Made by a program: the position numbers and the translations under genes
Shown here: positions 1 through 7,749 of the stretch, in pieces
Layout: every line of letters starts with the position of its first letter
Numbering within the stretch: the first letter of the stretch is position 1
The notes under the pieces: generated by a model
The model's database searches: none
What the model was told of the DNA's origin: nothing
Seen by the model: the letters and a program-made list of their open reading frames with translations, nothing else
NCBI RefSeq assembly: GCF_003626755.1
Contig: NZ_RBCJ01000003.1
Coordinates: 1,121,859-1,185,858, forward strand
Length of the DNA: 64,000 nucleotides
Origin: Ulvibacterium marinum
GTDB lineage: Bacteria > Bacteroidota > Bacteroidia > Flavobacteriales > Flavobacteriaceae
Direction of reading: 5' to 3'

Positions 1-1212
1 ATGGCTTCCACATCAGAAGTGGCAACGGAATTTTATGCGCTACACTTGGATGAAAAGCTAAAAAAGGAACGGGACGCTTTGCGCGAAATTCAACTTCGTG
101 AGGTGGAGACGATGGATACCGTTCAGGAAATCATGGTGATGGGCGATTTGGACAAGGAAAGACCAACCTATATTTTAGATCGCGGGATGTATGACGCCCC
201 GACCGATAGGGTAGGGCGGGATGTCCCCGAAACCATTTTACCATGGCCGGAAGATTTGCCCCGCAATAGGTACGGTCTGGGAAAATGGCTGGTACATGAA
301 GACAATCCATTGACGGCCCGTGTTGCCGTAAATCAAATATGGTATTTAATGTTCGGCCAAGGATTGGTCTCCACCAATGAGGATTTTGGGAATCAAGGTG
401 CTTTACCCAGTCATCCTGAGCTTTTGGACTGGCTGGCCGTTGATTTTATGGAAAATGGATGGGACGTAAAACGATTGGTCCGGCAAATGGTAACATCGGC
501 CACATACAAGCAATCCTCCGTTGTACGGGAGGATCTAAAAGACATTGACCCGGACAACATACTCTTGGCAAGAAGCCCAAGATATCGCAGGTCGGCGGAA
601 ATGGTAAGGGATAATGTGCTGGCAGCCAGTGGCCTTCTTGAACCAAAGATAGGTGGGGAATCCGTGTTTCCATACCAACCCGAAGGCCTATGGCGTGAGA
701 CGATAACCCATGCCTTTTTCCCGGATTATGAAGTGGATTATGAAAATGGATTATATCGGCGTAGCCTATATACCTTTTGGAAACGAAACGTTCCTGCTCC
801 CGGAATGCTGGTTTTTGACGCCTCCAACCGAAGTGAATGCCAAGTGGAAAGACAGCGTAGCAATACACCGCTCCAGGCACTGGTACTGTTGAACAGCCCA
901 CAGGTCATTGAGGCCTGCAGGGTACTTTCCGAAAAAATATGGGAAGAGACATCGTTTGATCTTCCTGGAGCTATTGATGGCGTTTTTATGGCATTGATCG
1001 GAAGGACGCCTACGCAACAGGAAAAGAATATTTTGACCCGACAGTATCATGAGGAGAAAGACTATTTCGTCTCCAAGCCTTTCGAAGCAAGGAAATATTT
1101 AAGTATCGGGGAGATGGACCCCGCCCCGGAAATTCCCATGATAGAAAATGCGGCATTGGCACGGGTAGCCAATACGGTCTTAAATTCCACGGAGGCCTAT
1201 TATAAAAACTAG
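1..1212 (+). CDS. DUF1553 (PSD1) protein, C-terminal part
   Basis: Residues from about 85 onward match the DUF1553 pattern: NRYGLGKWL, then NPLTARVAVNQIW, FGQGLV, DFGNQG, PSHPELLDW and the TYKQSS block, ending with the SNTPLQALVLLNSPQ segment. Full members of this family carry an upstream cytochrome-c-like domain and DUF1549, so this is the 3' part of a longer gene cut by the window edge; the ATG at base 1 is probably internal. DUF1553 proteins are typical of Planctomycetes and of polysaccharide-degrading Bacteroidota, are exported, and pair with DUF1501 proteins, exactly as here (the next gene starts 4 bases later). The biochemical role of the pair is not settled. Confidence 0.85.
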   Translation: MASTSEVATEFYALHLDEKLKKERDALREIQLREVETMDTVQEIMVMGDLDKERPTYILDRGMYDAPTDRVGRDVPETILPWPEDLPRNRYGLGKWLVHEDNPLTARVAVNQIWYLMFGQGLVSTNEDFGNQGALPSHPELLDWLAVDFMENGWDVKRLVRQMVTSATYKQSSVVREDLKDIDPDNILLARSPRYRRSAEMVRDNVLAASGLLEPKIGGESVFPYQPEGLWRETITHAFFPDYEVDYENGLYRRSLYTFWKRNVPAPGMLVFDASNRSECQVERQRSNTPLQALVLLNSPQVIEACRVLSEKIWEETSFDLPGAIDGVFMALIGRTPTQQEKNILTRQYHEEKDYFVSKPFEARKYLSIGEMDPAPEIPMIENAALARVANTVLNSTEAYYKN

Positions 1213-1216
1213 AACT

Positions 1217-2698
1217 ATGGATTACAGCAAGGACATCCAAAAAGCAAAGTACCTGCAGAACAGAAGGGAATTCCTTCGGACTACAAGCCGAGGATTGGGC
1301 AGTCTCGCCCTAGGGAGCTTGATTTTTCCTGATGTATTGGCCTCCCCGGGCCCTAAGGATATTAAAGCAGCTACTTTAAACAATGGCGGAGTCCTTTCGG
1401 GTTCGCACCATACCCCAAGGGCCAAAAGGGTCATTTACCTCTTTCAAAGTGGTGGGCCTAGTCAGTTTGAGCTTTTTGATTATAAACCTGAATTGATGAA
1501 ACGCTGGGGAGAGGAAATTCCGGACTCCGTTAGAAATGGTCAGCGTGTGTCCGGTATGTTGGCGGCGCAGTCCAGTTTCCCATTGGTCGGTTCCAAATTT
1601 AAATTTCAACAACATTCAAAAACAGGGGGATATTTCAGTGAATTGATGAACCACACTTCCGGTGTTGCAGAAGATATCTGCATGGTCAATTCTATGTATA
1701 CTGAAGCCATAAACCACGAACCGGCCGTGATTTTTATGCAGACCGGTTCACAACAGGTAGGAAGACCGAGTATGGGTTCCTGGATGAGCTATGGACTAGG
1801 GAGTTCCAATGATAACATGCCTTCATTTATTGTACTGCTATCGAGAGGGAAGGACAGTGCACAAAACCTGAACATGCAGGCCTGGAATAGTGGTTTTTTG
1901 CCATCGCATCACCAAGGAGTGCAATTCAGGTCGGGTTCCGATCCCGTTTTGTATTTGAGCAATCCTATGGGAATAGACCAGCAGAGTAGGAGACGCGAGT
2001 TGGACTACCTTTCCCAACTGGAGGCCGAACAAAAGAAGGTATGGGGTGATCCTGAAATCGATTCAAAAATCAGTCAATATGAAATGGCCTATCGTATGCA
2101 GGCCAGTGTTCCGGAAATTGCCGATCTTTCCCAAGAGCCCGATTACATCTTCGATATGTATGGCAAGGATGCCCGTATTCCAGGTACCTATGCTTACAAT
2201 TGTCTTATGGCCAGAAGATTGGCGGAACGCGATGTTAATTTCATCCAACTGTATCATATGGGTTGGGACCAACACGGTAATCTTCCCAAGGAAATCGTAA
2301 AAATGGCCCAATCATCAGATCAGGCATCGGCCGCTTTGGTGAAGGATTTAAAGCAACGTGGCCTCTTGGAAGATACCTTGGTAGTTTGGGGAGGTGAGTT
2401 TGGAAGGACAAGTTTTTCCCAAGGAAAGTTGACCAAGGATAACTATGGTAGGGACCATCACCCAAGAAGTTTTAGCATGTGGATGGCCGGTGGTGGCATT
2501 AAACCAGGGATGGTCTATGGAAAGACCGATCCCTTTGGCTACAACATTGTGGAAAACCCGGTTCATGTACATGATTTTCAGGCCACACTTTTAAATCAGT
2601 TGGGTATTGATCATGAGCGGTTGGTCTTTAAGCATCAAGGAAGGAGGTATCGGCTTACCGATGTTCATGGCCATGTCGTAAAGGATATTCTCGCTTAA
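1217..2698 (+). CDS. DUF1501 family Tat-exported protein
   Basis: 493 residues. The N-terminus has a twin-arginine signal (RREFL at residues 16-20 followed by a hydrophobic stretch), so the folded protein is probably exported by Tat. The body is a DUF1501 domain, an alkaline-phosphatase/sulfatase-like fold: GWDQHGNLP, VVWGGEFGRT, GRDHHPRSF and the C-terminal VHVHDFQATLL block are all present. It forms an operon with the preceding DUF1553 gene. These pairs are often near sulfatases or polysaccharide loci, but no substrate can be read from the sequence. Full length for the family. Confidence 0.88.
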   Translation: MDYSKDIQKAKYLQNRREFLRTTSRGLGSLALGSLIFPDVLASPGPKDIKAATLNNGGVLSGSHHTPRAKRVIYLFQSGGPSQFELFDYKPELMKRWGEEIPDSVRNGQRVSGMLAAQSSFPLVGSKFKFQQHSKTGGYFSELMNHTSGVAEDICMVNSMYTEAINHEPAVIFMQTGSQQVGRPSMGSWMSYGLGSSNDNMPSFIVLLSRGKDSAQNLNMQAWNSGFLPSHHQGVQFRSGSDPVLYLSNPMGIDQQSRRRELDYLSQLEAEQKKVWGDPEIDSKISQYEMAYRMQASVPEIADLSQEPDYIFDMYGKDARIPGTYAYNCLMARRLAERDVNFIQLYHMGWDQHGNLPKEIVKMAQSSDQASAALVKDLKQRGLLEDTLVVWGGEFGRTSFSQGKLTKDNYGRDHHPRSFSMWMAGGGIKPGMVYGKTDPFGYNIVENPVHVHDFQATLLNQLGIDHERLVFKHQGRRYRLTDVHGHVVKDILA

Positions 2699-2818
2699 CC
2701 AAAAGACTCAGGTTTTGAATGGCCTTCCATGTTGCATGGAGGGAAACAGTATAGATTCAAGGTGCCGGAGAACCTAATTATGCGTTTTCTGTTGTTTTAT
2801 TCACCTAAGCCTATCTAC

Positions 2819-2887
2819 CATTCGTCTACAGTTATTGTTCATCCGTCTACATAGCCAAAGTGAAAACCCTTAAAATTTTGAAATTTA
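2819..2887 (+). promoter_or_regulatory. LytTR-type repeat promoter module P1 (receiver/H-NOX cluster)
   Basis: Direct repeats CATTCGTCTACA (2819-2830) and CATCCGTCTACA (2840-2851), 21 bp apart and 11 of 12 bases identical, then 28 nt and a -7-like box GAAATTTA (2880-2887). This is the best-conserved of six modules of identical geometry in the window. A weaker third unit, TATTCACCTAAG, lies at 2798-2809, again 21 bp upstream. The start codon of the receiver gene is 26 nt downstream of the -7 box. Assignment to LytTR binding is inferred from the two-turn direct-repeat geometry. Confidence 0.75.
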
Positions 2888-2912
2888 TCTCGGAATTCCA
2901 AAGCACAAAAAC

Positions 2913-3314
2913 ATGAATATCCTATTTATTGAAGATGATAATATCGAGCTTATGAAGTTGAGACGAACGGTCTCTAAACTTAAGCTGAAGCACGTTATCA
3001 CCGAAGCAAGAAACGGTGAGGAAGCTTTACAGAAGCTAGGGTCCGATGACACTCTTCCAGATATCATCCTTTTGGATCTGAATATGCCCAGAATGAGCGG
3101 AATAGAATTCCTGAAAATTCTTAAGGCACACGATACCCTAAAGTACCTTCCTACAGTTATCCTTACAACTTCCGAAAACCGGGCCGATTTACTGGAGTGT
3201 TATAAAATTGGCATTGCCGGATACGTCATAAAGCCCTTAAAATATGAGGAATATCAATCCAAACTTCAAAAGGTTTTAGCGTATTGGGAAGCTAATGAAT
3301 TGGTAAAAGGCTAA
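2913..3314 (+). CDS. single-domain response regulator (CheY-like receiver)
   Basis: 133 residues, a receiver domain only: acidic pair E7/D8/D9, phospho-acceptor D55 in LLDLNMP, threonines at 85-86 in LTTSEN, and K107 in VIKP. There is no output domain, so it should act through protein contacts, most simply as the middle phosphate carrier between the PAS kinase at 3927-6281 (which has no receiver of its own) and the Hpt protein at 6283-6603. It lies 77 bp upstream of the H-NOX gene and directly behind repeat module P1. Whether it is co-transcribed with the H-NOX genes is unclear, because a TATTTTTG -7 box (3371-3378) sits in the gap. Confidence 0.9.
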   Translation: MNILFIEDDNIELMKLRRTVSKLKLKHVITEARNGEEALQKLGSDDTLPDIILLDLNMPRMSGIEFLKILKAHDTLKYLPTVILTTSENRADLLECYKIGIAGYVIKPLKYEEYQSKLQKVLAYWEANELVKG

Positions 3315-3370
3315 CAGAAAACTCCATTTCACAACAATTTTTCTGTACTAGGTGATACTTTTCTTACTTT

Positions 3371-3378
3371 TATTTTTG
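3371..3378 (+). promoter_or_regulatory. possible internal -7 box ahead of the H-NOX gene
   Basis: TATTTTTG fits the Bacteroidota -7 consensus TAnnTTTG and ends 13 nt before the H-NOX start codon. No TTG-type -33 element is obvious at the right distance and no 21-bp repeat module accompanies it. It could let the H-NOX/kinase genes be transcribed apart from the upstream receiver gene. Confidence 0.35.
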
Positions 3379-3391
3379 AAATTAAACCGAA

Positions 3392-3937
3392 ATGAAAGGA
3401 ATTGTTTTTACGGAATTTTTGGAAATGGTGGAATCCAAATTTGGTCTGGAAACTGTTGATACCATTATTGAACAAGCCAACCTACCTTCAGAAGGGATTT
3501 ATACCTCGGTGGGTACCTATGACTTCAATGAAATGGTAAGCCTTATTACCGGCCTTAGCCAAGAGGTGGATATCCCTGTGGGCGATCTTATTTACACTTT
3601 TGGACTCTATCTTTTTAGTAGCTTGGGCAAGGCCCATCCAGAAGTGATCCAAAGCTATAAATCGCCTTTAGGACTTTTATATTCCATTGAAGACCACATA
3701 CATGTACATGTAAAAAAACTTTATCCGGATGCCGAATTGCCCACCTTCAAGATTTTGGAAAAAACGGATACTTCAATTTCCATGATTTATTCCTCGTCCC
3801 GCGGGCTATATCGGTTGGCCCATGGGTTGATAGAAAAGACCTTTGAACACTTCAACGGCAAAGCGGACATTACCTACCAACTTTTAAAGGAAGATGGCAC
3901 CGAAGTTAAATTCGACATTGTCCAAAATGGACAGTAA
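3392..3937 (+). CDS. H-NOX heme nitric-oxide sensor protein
   Basis: 181 residues, the length of stand-alone bacterial H-NOX proteins, starting MKGIVFTEFLEM. The heme signature is complete: proximal histidine H104 in the pattern HxxVxxLYP followed by DAELP, and YxSxR as Y133-S135-R137. At the place where O2-binding H-NOX proteins have a distal tyrosine (five residues after the YxSxR arginine) this one has leucine L142, which by family knowledge predicts an NO-selective sensor. It overlaps the kinase gene by 11 bases, so the two are translationally linked, and H-NOX proteins usually control an adjacent histidine kinase or cyclase. The ligand is inferred, not shown. Confidence 0.92.
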   Translation: MKGIVFTEFLEMVESKFGLETVDTIIEQANLPSEGIYTSVGTYDFNEMVSLITGLSQEVDIPVGDLIYTFGLYLFSSLGKAHPEVIQSYKSPLGLLYSIEDHIHVHVKKLYPDAELPTFKILEKTDTSISMIYSSSRGLYRLAHGLIEKTFEHFNGKADITYQLLKEDGTEVKFDIVQNGQ

Positions 3938-6281
3938 GGAGGTAGTTCTTCTCAAGAAAGCGCTTGAACGGCAAAAAAAGGCTCGTCAGCAAGCGGAACG
4001 GATTTTGGAAGAAAAATCCAAGGAGCTCTATGATGTAACCCACCATTTAAAACAGGCCAACAGTAAGTTGGAAAACCTTCTTTCCGAAAAAGCTTCCGAA
4101 ATGGATGGGGTCTTTATCAATATCATTGACCCCTACGTGGTAATGGACCTGGAGTTCAATGTCATCAACATGAATGCCTCGGCCAAAGACTTTTTGGGAT
4201 ATGACCATAGTCTGGAACCCATCAATCTTTCAAAACTGGTACATCCGGATTACGTTCAATATACCGTGGAATCCTTTAAATCCTTATTGGAAGTAGGCAC
4301 CCTTAAAAACTACCGGGCCAAAATACAGGTCAAGGATCAATCCGAGAAATGGGTACAGATCAATAGTAGCCTTATTTATGATAAAGCACATAAACCCATA
4401 GCGGCTCAGGGCATCATAAGGGACATTACCCGGGAAATGGAGATTAATGAACTGCTTGGGGAGCAGCGAAAACAACTCGATATCATCGTAGAGAACTCTC
4501 CGTTGGGCATCGTACTGGCGGATAAGGGAAAAATCATAAAGACCAACACCACTTTTAGTGAGTTATTGGGCTATGATTCCGATGAATTAAACACTATGTC
4601 CATACGGGATATATCGGTTCCCGATAACGACGATGATACCCAAAAAATGATGGAAAGGATGAATAGGGGCGATTTGGACAAGTTCGTTATCATTAAAAAA
4701 TATTGTAAAAAGGATGGCTCCGTTTTATTGGCCAAGACTTCCGTAAGTGCCGTTAAGGATTCCCATGGGAATATGGAGTACCAAGTGGCCTTGATAGAGG
4801 ACATTTCCAAGGAAATAGAGGCGGAGGAACAGCTTAGGGCTTCGGAAAATAGGCTGTCCACATTAATTGCCAACCTGCAGACCGGGGTATTGTTGGAAGA
4901 TGAAAACCGAAAAATAGCATTGACCAATCAAATGTTCTGTTCCCTTTTCAAAATACCTGTAGCACCCGAAAGTTTAAAAGGTGCGGACTGTAGCGACGCT
5001 GCCGAACAGAACAAGATATATTTTAAGGACCAAAAAGGTTTTGTGTCAAGGATTGAAACCATCCTTAAGCAACGGAAACTTGTATTGTCCGATGAACTGG
5101 AAATGGTGGACGGAAGAATTCTGGAACGGGATTATATCCCCATATCCAACAACGGTATATACAAAGGGCACTTGTGGACCTATCAAGATGTAACCCTACG
5201 TAAGAATTTCAAGAAGAACCTGGAGGCCGAAAAGGAAAAATACAGCAATATTATCGCCAATATGAATCTGGGATTGATTGAGGTGGACAATAATGGCATC
5301 ATTCAATTGACCAACCAGAGTTTTTCCAAGATGAGCGGATTTGCCGAAGAGGAACTTTTGGGCCGGCCGGCCACGGATATCCTAAAGGTAAGGAACAGGG
5401 AAGTTGTTGAAGAAAGGACCAACAAACGACTCAAAGGAATTTCGGATTCCTATGAAATAGAGGTACAACATAAAAACGGATCTACCCGGCATTGGCTTAT
5501 AAGTGGGGCACCCCGTTATGACGATGCCAAAAATGTAATCGGGTCCATAGGTATTCACTTGGATATCACAAACCAAAAACAGCTGGAACTGCAAAAGGAA
5601 AGGCTGTTACAAGAATTGGAAAAGAGTAACCAAGGCCTACAGGAGTATGCCCATATTGTATCCCACGATTTAAAATCCCCTCTTCGCAGTATAAGTGCCC
5701 TTTCCAGTTGGCTAACGGAAGACTATCATGATATCTTGGACGATAACGGAAAATTCAACCTGCAACAAATACAGGAAAAGATAGAAGGTATGGACAACCT
5801 GATCGACGGTATTTTGAAATATTCCAGTATCAATAGCGATACCTTGGATACTACCGCGGTGGATCTCACTATTGTGGTACAGGAAATACGGGAAATCATT
5901 TTTGTACCGGATAACGTGAATGTTATCATCATGAATCCTTTGCCCATGATTACCGCAGATAAGACACAAATACACCAACTTTTTCAAAATTTGATCAGCA
6001 ATGCAGTGGTCAACATTGAGGAAGAGGAAGGTTTGGTAGAGATACGTTCCGTGGATAAAAAAACGCATTGGGAATTTAGCATTAAGGACAATGGCGTGGG
6101 CATCCCCAAGGAATACCATGAAAAGATTTTCAAGATTTTCCAGTCCATTGGTAACGAGGAACGTTCCACGGGAATAGGCCTTTCCATCGTAAAGAAGATC
6201 ATAGATCTCCATGAAGGAAAAATTTGGTTGGAAAGTGAAGTGGGACAGGGCACCACCTTTTATTTTACCTTAAAGAAATGA
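3927..6281 (+). CDS. multi-PAS sensor histidine kinase, H-NOX-associated
   Basis: 784 residues from the ATG at 3927, chosen because it gives a short 11-base overlap with the H-NOX gene; an in-frame ATG at 3894 lies deeper inside that gene. An N-terminal coiled coil (KKALERQKKARQQAERILEEK) is followed by four PAS/PAC-like repeats, a HisKA dimerisation domain with the phospho-acceptor H580 in IVSHDLKSPL, and a HATPase domain with N (QNLISNAV), G1 (DNGVGIP) and G2 (GIGLSIV) boxes. There is no membrane segment, so it is cytosolic, fitting regulation by soluble H-NOX. It lacks a receiver domain, which the separate receiver at 2913-3314 can supply. Hpt and LytTR genes follow with 1-base gaps. Confidence 0.9.
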   Translation: MDSKEVVLLKKALERQKKARQQAERILEEKSKELYDVTHHLKQANSKLENLLSEKASEMDGVFINIIDPYVVMDLEFNVINMNASAKDFLGYDHSLEPINLSKLVHPDYVQYTVESFKSLLEVGTLKNYRAKIQVKDQSEKWVQINSSLIYDKAHKPIAAQGIIRDITREMEINELLGEQRKQLDIIVENSPLGIVLADKGKIIKTNTTFSELLGYDSDELNTMSIRDISVPDNDDDTQKMMERMNRGDLDKFVIIKKYCKKDGSVLLAKTSVSAVKDSHGNMEYQVALIEDISKEIEAEEQLRASENRLSTLIANLQTGVLLEDENRKIALTNQMFCSLFKIPVAPESLKGADCSDAAEQNKIYFKDQKGFVSRIETILKQRKLVLSDELEMVDGRILERDYIPISNNGIYKGHLWTYQDVTLRKNFKKNLEAEKEKYSNIIANMNLGLIEVDNNGIIQLTNQSFSKMSGFAEEELLGRPATDILKVRNREVVEERTNKRLKGISDSYEIEVQHKNGSTRHWLISGAPRYDDAKNVIGSIGIHLDITNQKQLELQKERLLQELEKSNQGLQEYAHIVSHDLKSPLRSISALSSWLTEDYHDILDDNGKFNLQQIQEKIEGMDNLIDGILKYSSINSDTLDTTAVDLTIVVQEIREIIFVPDNVNVIIMNPLPMITADKTQIHQLFQNLISNAVVNIEEEEGLVEIRSVDKKTHWEFSIKDNGVGIPKEYHEKIFKIFQSIGNEERSTGIGLSIVKKIIDLHEGKIWLESEVGQGTTFYFTLKK

Positions 6282-6282
6282 T

Positions 6283-6603
6283 ATGCAGGAGAAACCCAAT
6301 CTTACCTATATAAAGGAACTTGCCGGAGACGATTTGGCCTTTGAACAAAAGTTTATCAAAATTTTAAAGGATGAATTTCCAGTGGAGACGGATGTCTATT
6401 ATAAATCTATCCAAAATCATGAACCCAGGGCCGCAGCGGAAATCGTACATAAACTAAAGCACAAATTTAACATTCTAAGCATGGAGAAGGCCTATGCGTT
6501 TGCCGTAAAGTATGAGGAGGAACTTAGAGCAGGCCGCACTGATATGTATTCGGGTTTCAGTAAAATCCTGAATACAATAGAAGATTACTTAAAAACCATT
6601 TAG
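6283..6603 (+). CDS. Hpt-domain histidine phosphotransfer protein
   Basis: 106 residues, one helical Hpt domain. The motif HKLKHKFN places the phospho-acceptor at H56 (H-x-L-K pattern), with the usual helices on either side. It starts 1 base after the kinase stop and ends 1 base before the LytTR gene, so kinase, Hpt and LytTR regulator are one transcription and translation unit. Expected role: passing phosphate from a receiver (most likely 2913-3314) to the LytTR regulator. Confidence 0.85.
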   Translation: MQEKPNLTYIKELAGDDLAFEQKFIKILKDEFPVETDVYYKSIQNHEPRAAAEIVHKLKHKFNILSMEKAYAFAVKYEEELRAGRTDMYSGFSKILNTIEDYLKTI

Positions 6604-6604
6604 C

Positions 6605-7312
6605 ATGAACTGTATTATTATCGATGATGAAGCGGCCGCTCGGGCCATTGTAAACCAGCTTTGTTCCAAGGTTCCTGAATTGGACGTTATTGAGGAGTTT
6701 GATAATGCCATTGACGCCATTAAGTTTTTGAATCAACAGGAAATCGATGTAGTTTTTCTGGATATTCATATGCCCGGATTTAGTGGGATAGATTTTGTAC
6801 AGACTTTAAAGAATCCGCCCAAGGTGGTCTTGACCACTTCGGATACTGACTTTGCCATTGCTTCCTATGAATACGAGGCCATTGTGGATTACCTCGTTAA
6901 ACCCATTACCAGTGAGCGTTTTGAAAAGTGTATAACGAAGGTCAAAAATTCCTTGACCCAACAACCCAAAGTATCGGTTACGGAAGCATCTTCCGAAATT
7001 GGGGAGGATCTCTACATCAATATTGACCGGAGGCTGATCAAACTAAAGTTGGGCGAGATCTTAATGGTGGAGGCCAAGGGGGATTATATCGACATTAAGA
7101 CCGAAAAAGAAGAGTATCACGTACATACCACCCTGAAGAAGATAAAGGAAAAACTGCCCGATCATCTCTTTTTGCAAATTCATCGATCCTATATCATCAA
7201 CTTCACTAAAATCATTGATATTGAGGATAATAGTGTTCTTATCGAAAAGAATGTCATTCCCATAAGCCGCTCCAATAGACCCGAGTTGATGCGTCGATTG
7301 AATCTTTTGTAA
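6605..7312 (+). CDS. LytTR-family DNA-binding response regulator
   Basis: 235 residues. N-terminal receiver with acidic residues D7/D8, phospho-acceptor D53 (FLDIHMPGFSG), and the LTTSDTD and VKPI switch blocks; C-terminal LytTR domain from about 130 to 232 (EILMVEAKGDYIDI, LFLQIHRSYIINF, NVIPISRSNRPEL). It is the only DNA-binding regulator in the H-NOX cluster. LytTR proteins bind direct repeats about two helical turns apart, which is the geometry of the six repeat modules in this window, including P1 ahead of its own cluster. That it binds them is inference. Confidence 0.92.
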   Translation: MNCIIIDDEAAARAIVNQLCSKVPELDVIEEFDNAIDAIKFLNQQEIDVVFLDIHMPGFSGIDFVQTLKNPPKVVLTTSDTDFAIASYEYEAIVDYLVKPITSERFEKCITKVKNSLTQQPKVSVTEASSEIGEDLYINIDRRLIKLKLGEILMVEAKGDYIDIKTEKEEYHVHTTLKKIKEKLPDHLFLQIHRSYIINFTKIIDIEDNSVLIEKNVIPISRSNRPELMRRLNLL

Positions 7313-7336
7313 ATCCGTTCCCCTTACACAAATTAC

Positions 7337-7405
7337 AGTTCGCCCATAGCTATGCGCTAATGGTCTATCTTGGCCATAATATGGTCGTTTCTATGGGTAT
7401 ATTTA
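7337..7405 (+). promoter_or_regulatory. LytTR-type repeat promoter module P2 (small ORF)
   Basis: AGTTCGCCCATA (7337-7348) and TAATGGTCTATC (7358-7369) are 21 bp apart, followed by 28 nt and a -7 box TATATTTA (7398-7405). The repeats are more diverged than in P1, but every spacing is the same. A third unit, CGTTCCCCTTAC (7316-7327), lies another 21 bp upstream and overlaps the end of the intergenic region after the LytTR gene. The start codon of the small ORF is 41 nt downstream of the -7 box. Confidence 0.6.
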
Positions 7406-7445
7406 AGGTAAATAAAAAAGAAGTATAACCTTAAATCTATGCCTT

Positions 7446-7556
7446 ATGAAAACTTTTTTACTTGTTCTTGTATTGAAAGCATTGGTAACCGGGCTTAAGA
7501 CCGTAATAAGTTCCGTAGTCGTGGGTGTGGCTTTGGCCATGGCGGGGTTGTTATAA
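7446..7556 (+). CDS. 36-residue hydrophobic peptide
   Basis: Short ORF encoding MKTFLLVLVLKALVTGLK, then a second hydrophobic stretch ending AMAGLL. It would be a small membrane peptide with lysines at 2, 11 and 18. Support for its being real: it sits 41 nt behind a -7 box with the shared repeat module P2; it has an AACCTTAAA-type leader like neighbouring genes; and it is closed 18 nt after its stop by a clean rho-independent terminator, giving an independent transcript of about 190 nt. I do not recognise the family. It could equally be a small regulatory RNA with an incidental ORF. Confidence 0.55.
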   Translation: MKTFLLVLVLKALVTGLKTVISSVVVGVALAMAGLL

Positions 7557-7574
7557 ATAGCTTTCATCAAAAAG

Positions 7575-7601
7575 AAAAGCGCCCTTATCGGCGCTTTTTT
7601 T
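7575..7601 (+). terminator. rho-independent terminator after the small ORF
   Basis: Perfect 9-bp stem AAAAGCGCC (7575-7583) / GGCGCTTTT (7590-7598) with a 6-nt loop and a run of seven T from 7595. It ends the transcript started at module P2. Confidence 0.88.
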
Positions 7602-7655
7602 ATACCTGAAAATGAACGCTATGCACTTACGAATGCCTTATCTACGCTGACAAAC

Positions 7656-7724
7656 GGTTCAACTACAGCAAATGACCATCCACCGAAAGTCATCATAAGC
7701 TCCAAGTTTTCGTTCCGATATTTG
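7656..7724 (+). promoter_or_regulatory. LytTR-type repeat promoter module P3 (DUF4114 gene)
   Basis: GGTTCAACTACA (7656-7667) and CATCCACCGAAA (7677-7688) are 21 bp apart, followed by 28 nt and a -7 box GATATTTG (7717-7724). The second repeat is nearly the same as that of P4 (CATCCACCTGAA). A third unit, GCCTTATCTACG, lies at 7635-7646. The start codon at 7750 is 25 nt after the -7 box. Confidence 0.68.
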
Positions 7725-7749
7725 TCCCATAAACTAAAACCTACTTGGT

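Noticed and set aside
1-2698. Planctomycete origin suggested by DUF1553/DUF1501
   Set aside because: These gene pairs are also common in marine Bacteroidota, and everything else in the window is Bacteroidota-type.
2819-2851. Match to the classical AgrA/VirR LytTR site consensus
   Set aside because: The 21-bp spacing agrees, but the base consensus of AgrA-type sites is not met in both half-sites, so the LytTR link rests on geometry and gene context only.
5712-6212. Minus-strand ORF of 166 codons inside the kinase gene
   Set aside because: It lies wholly opposite conserved HisKA/HATPase codons; a shadow frame.
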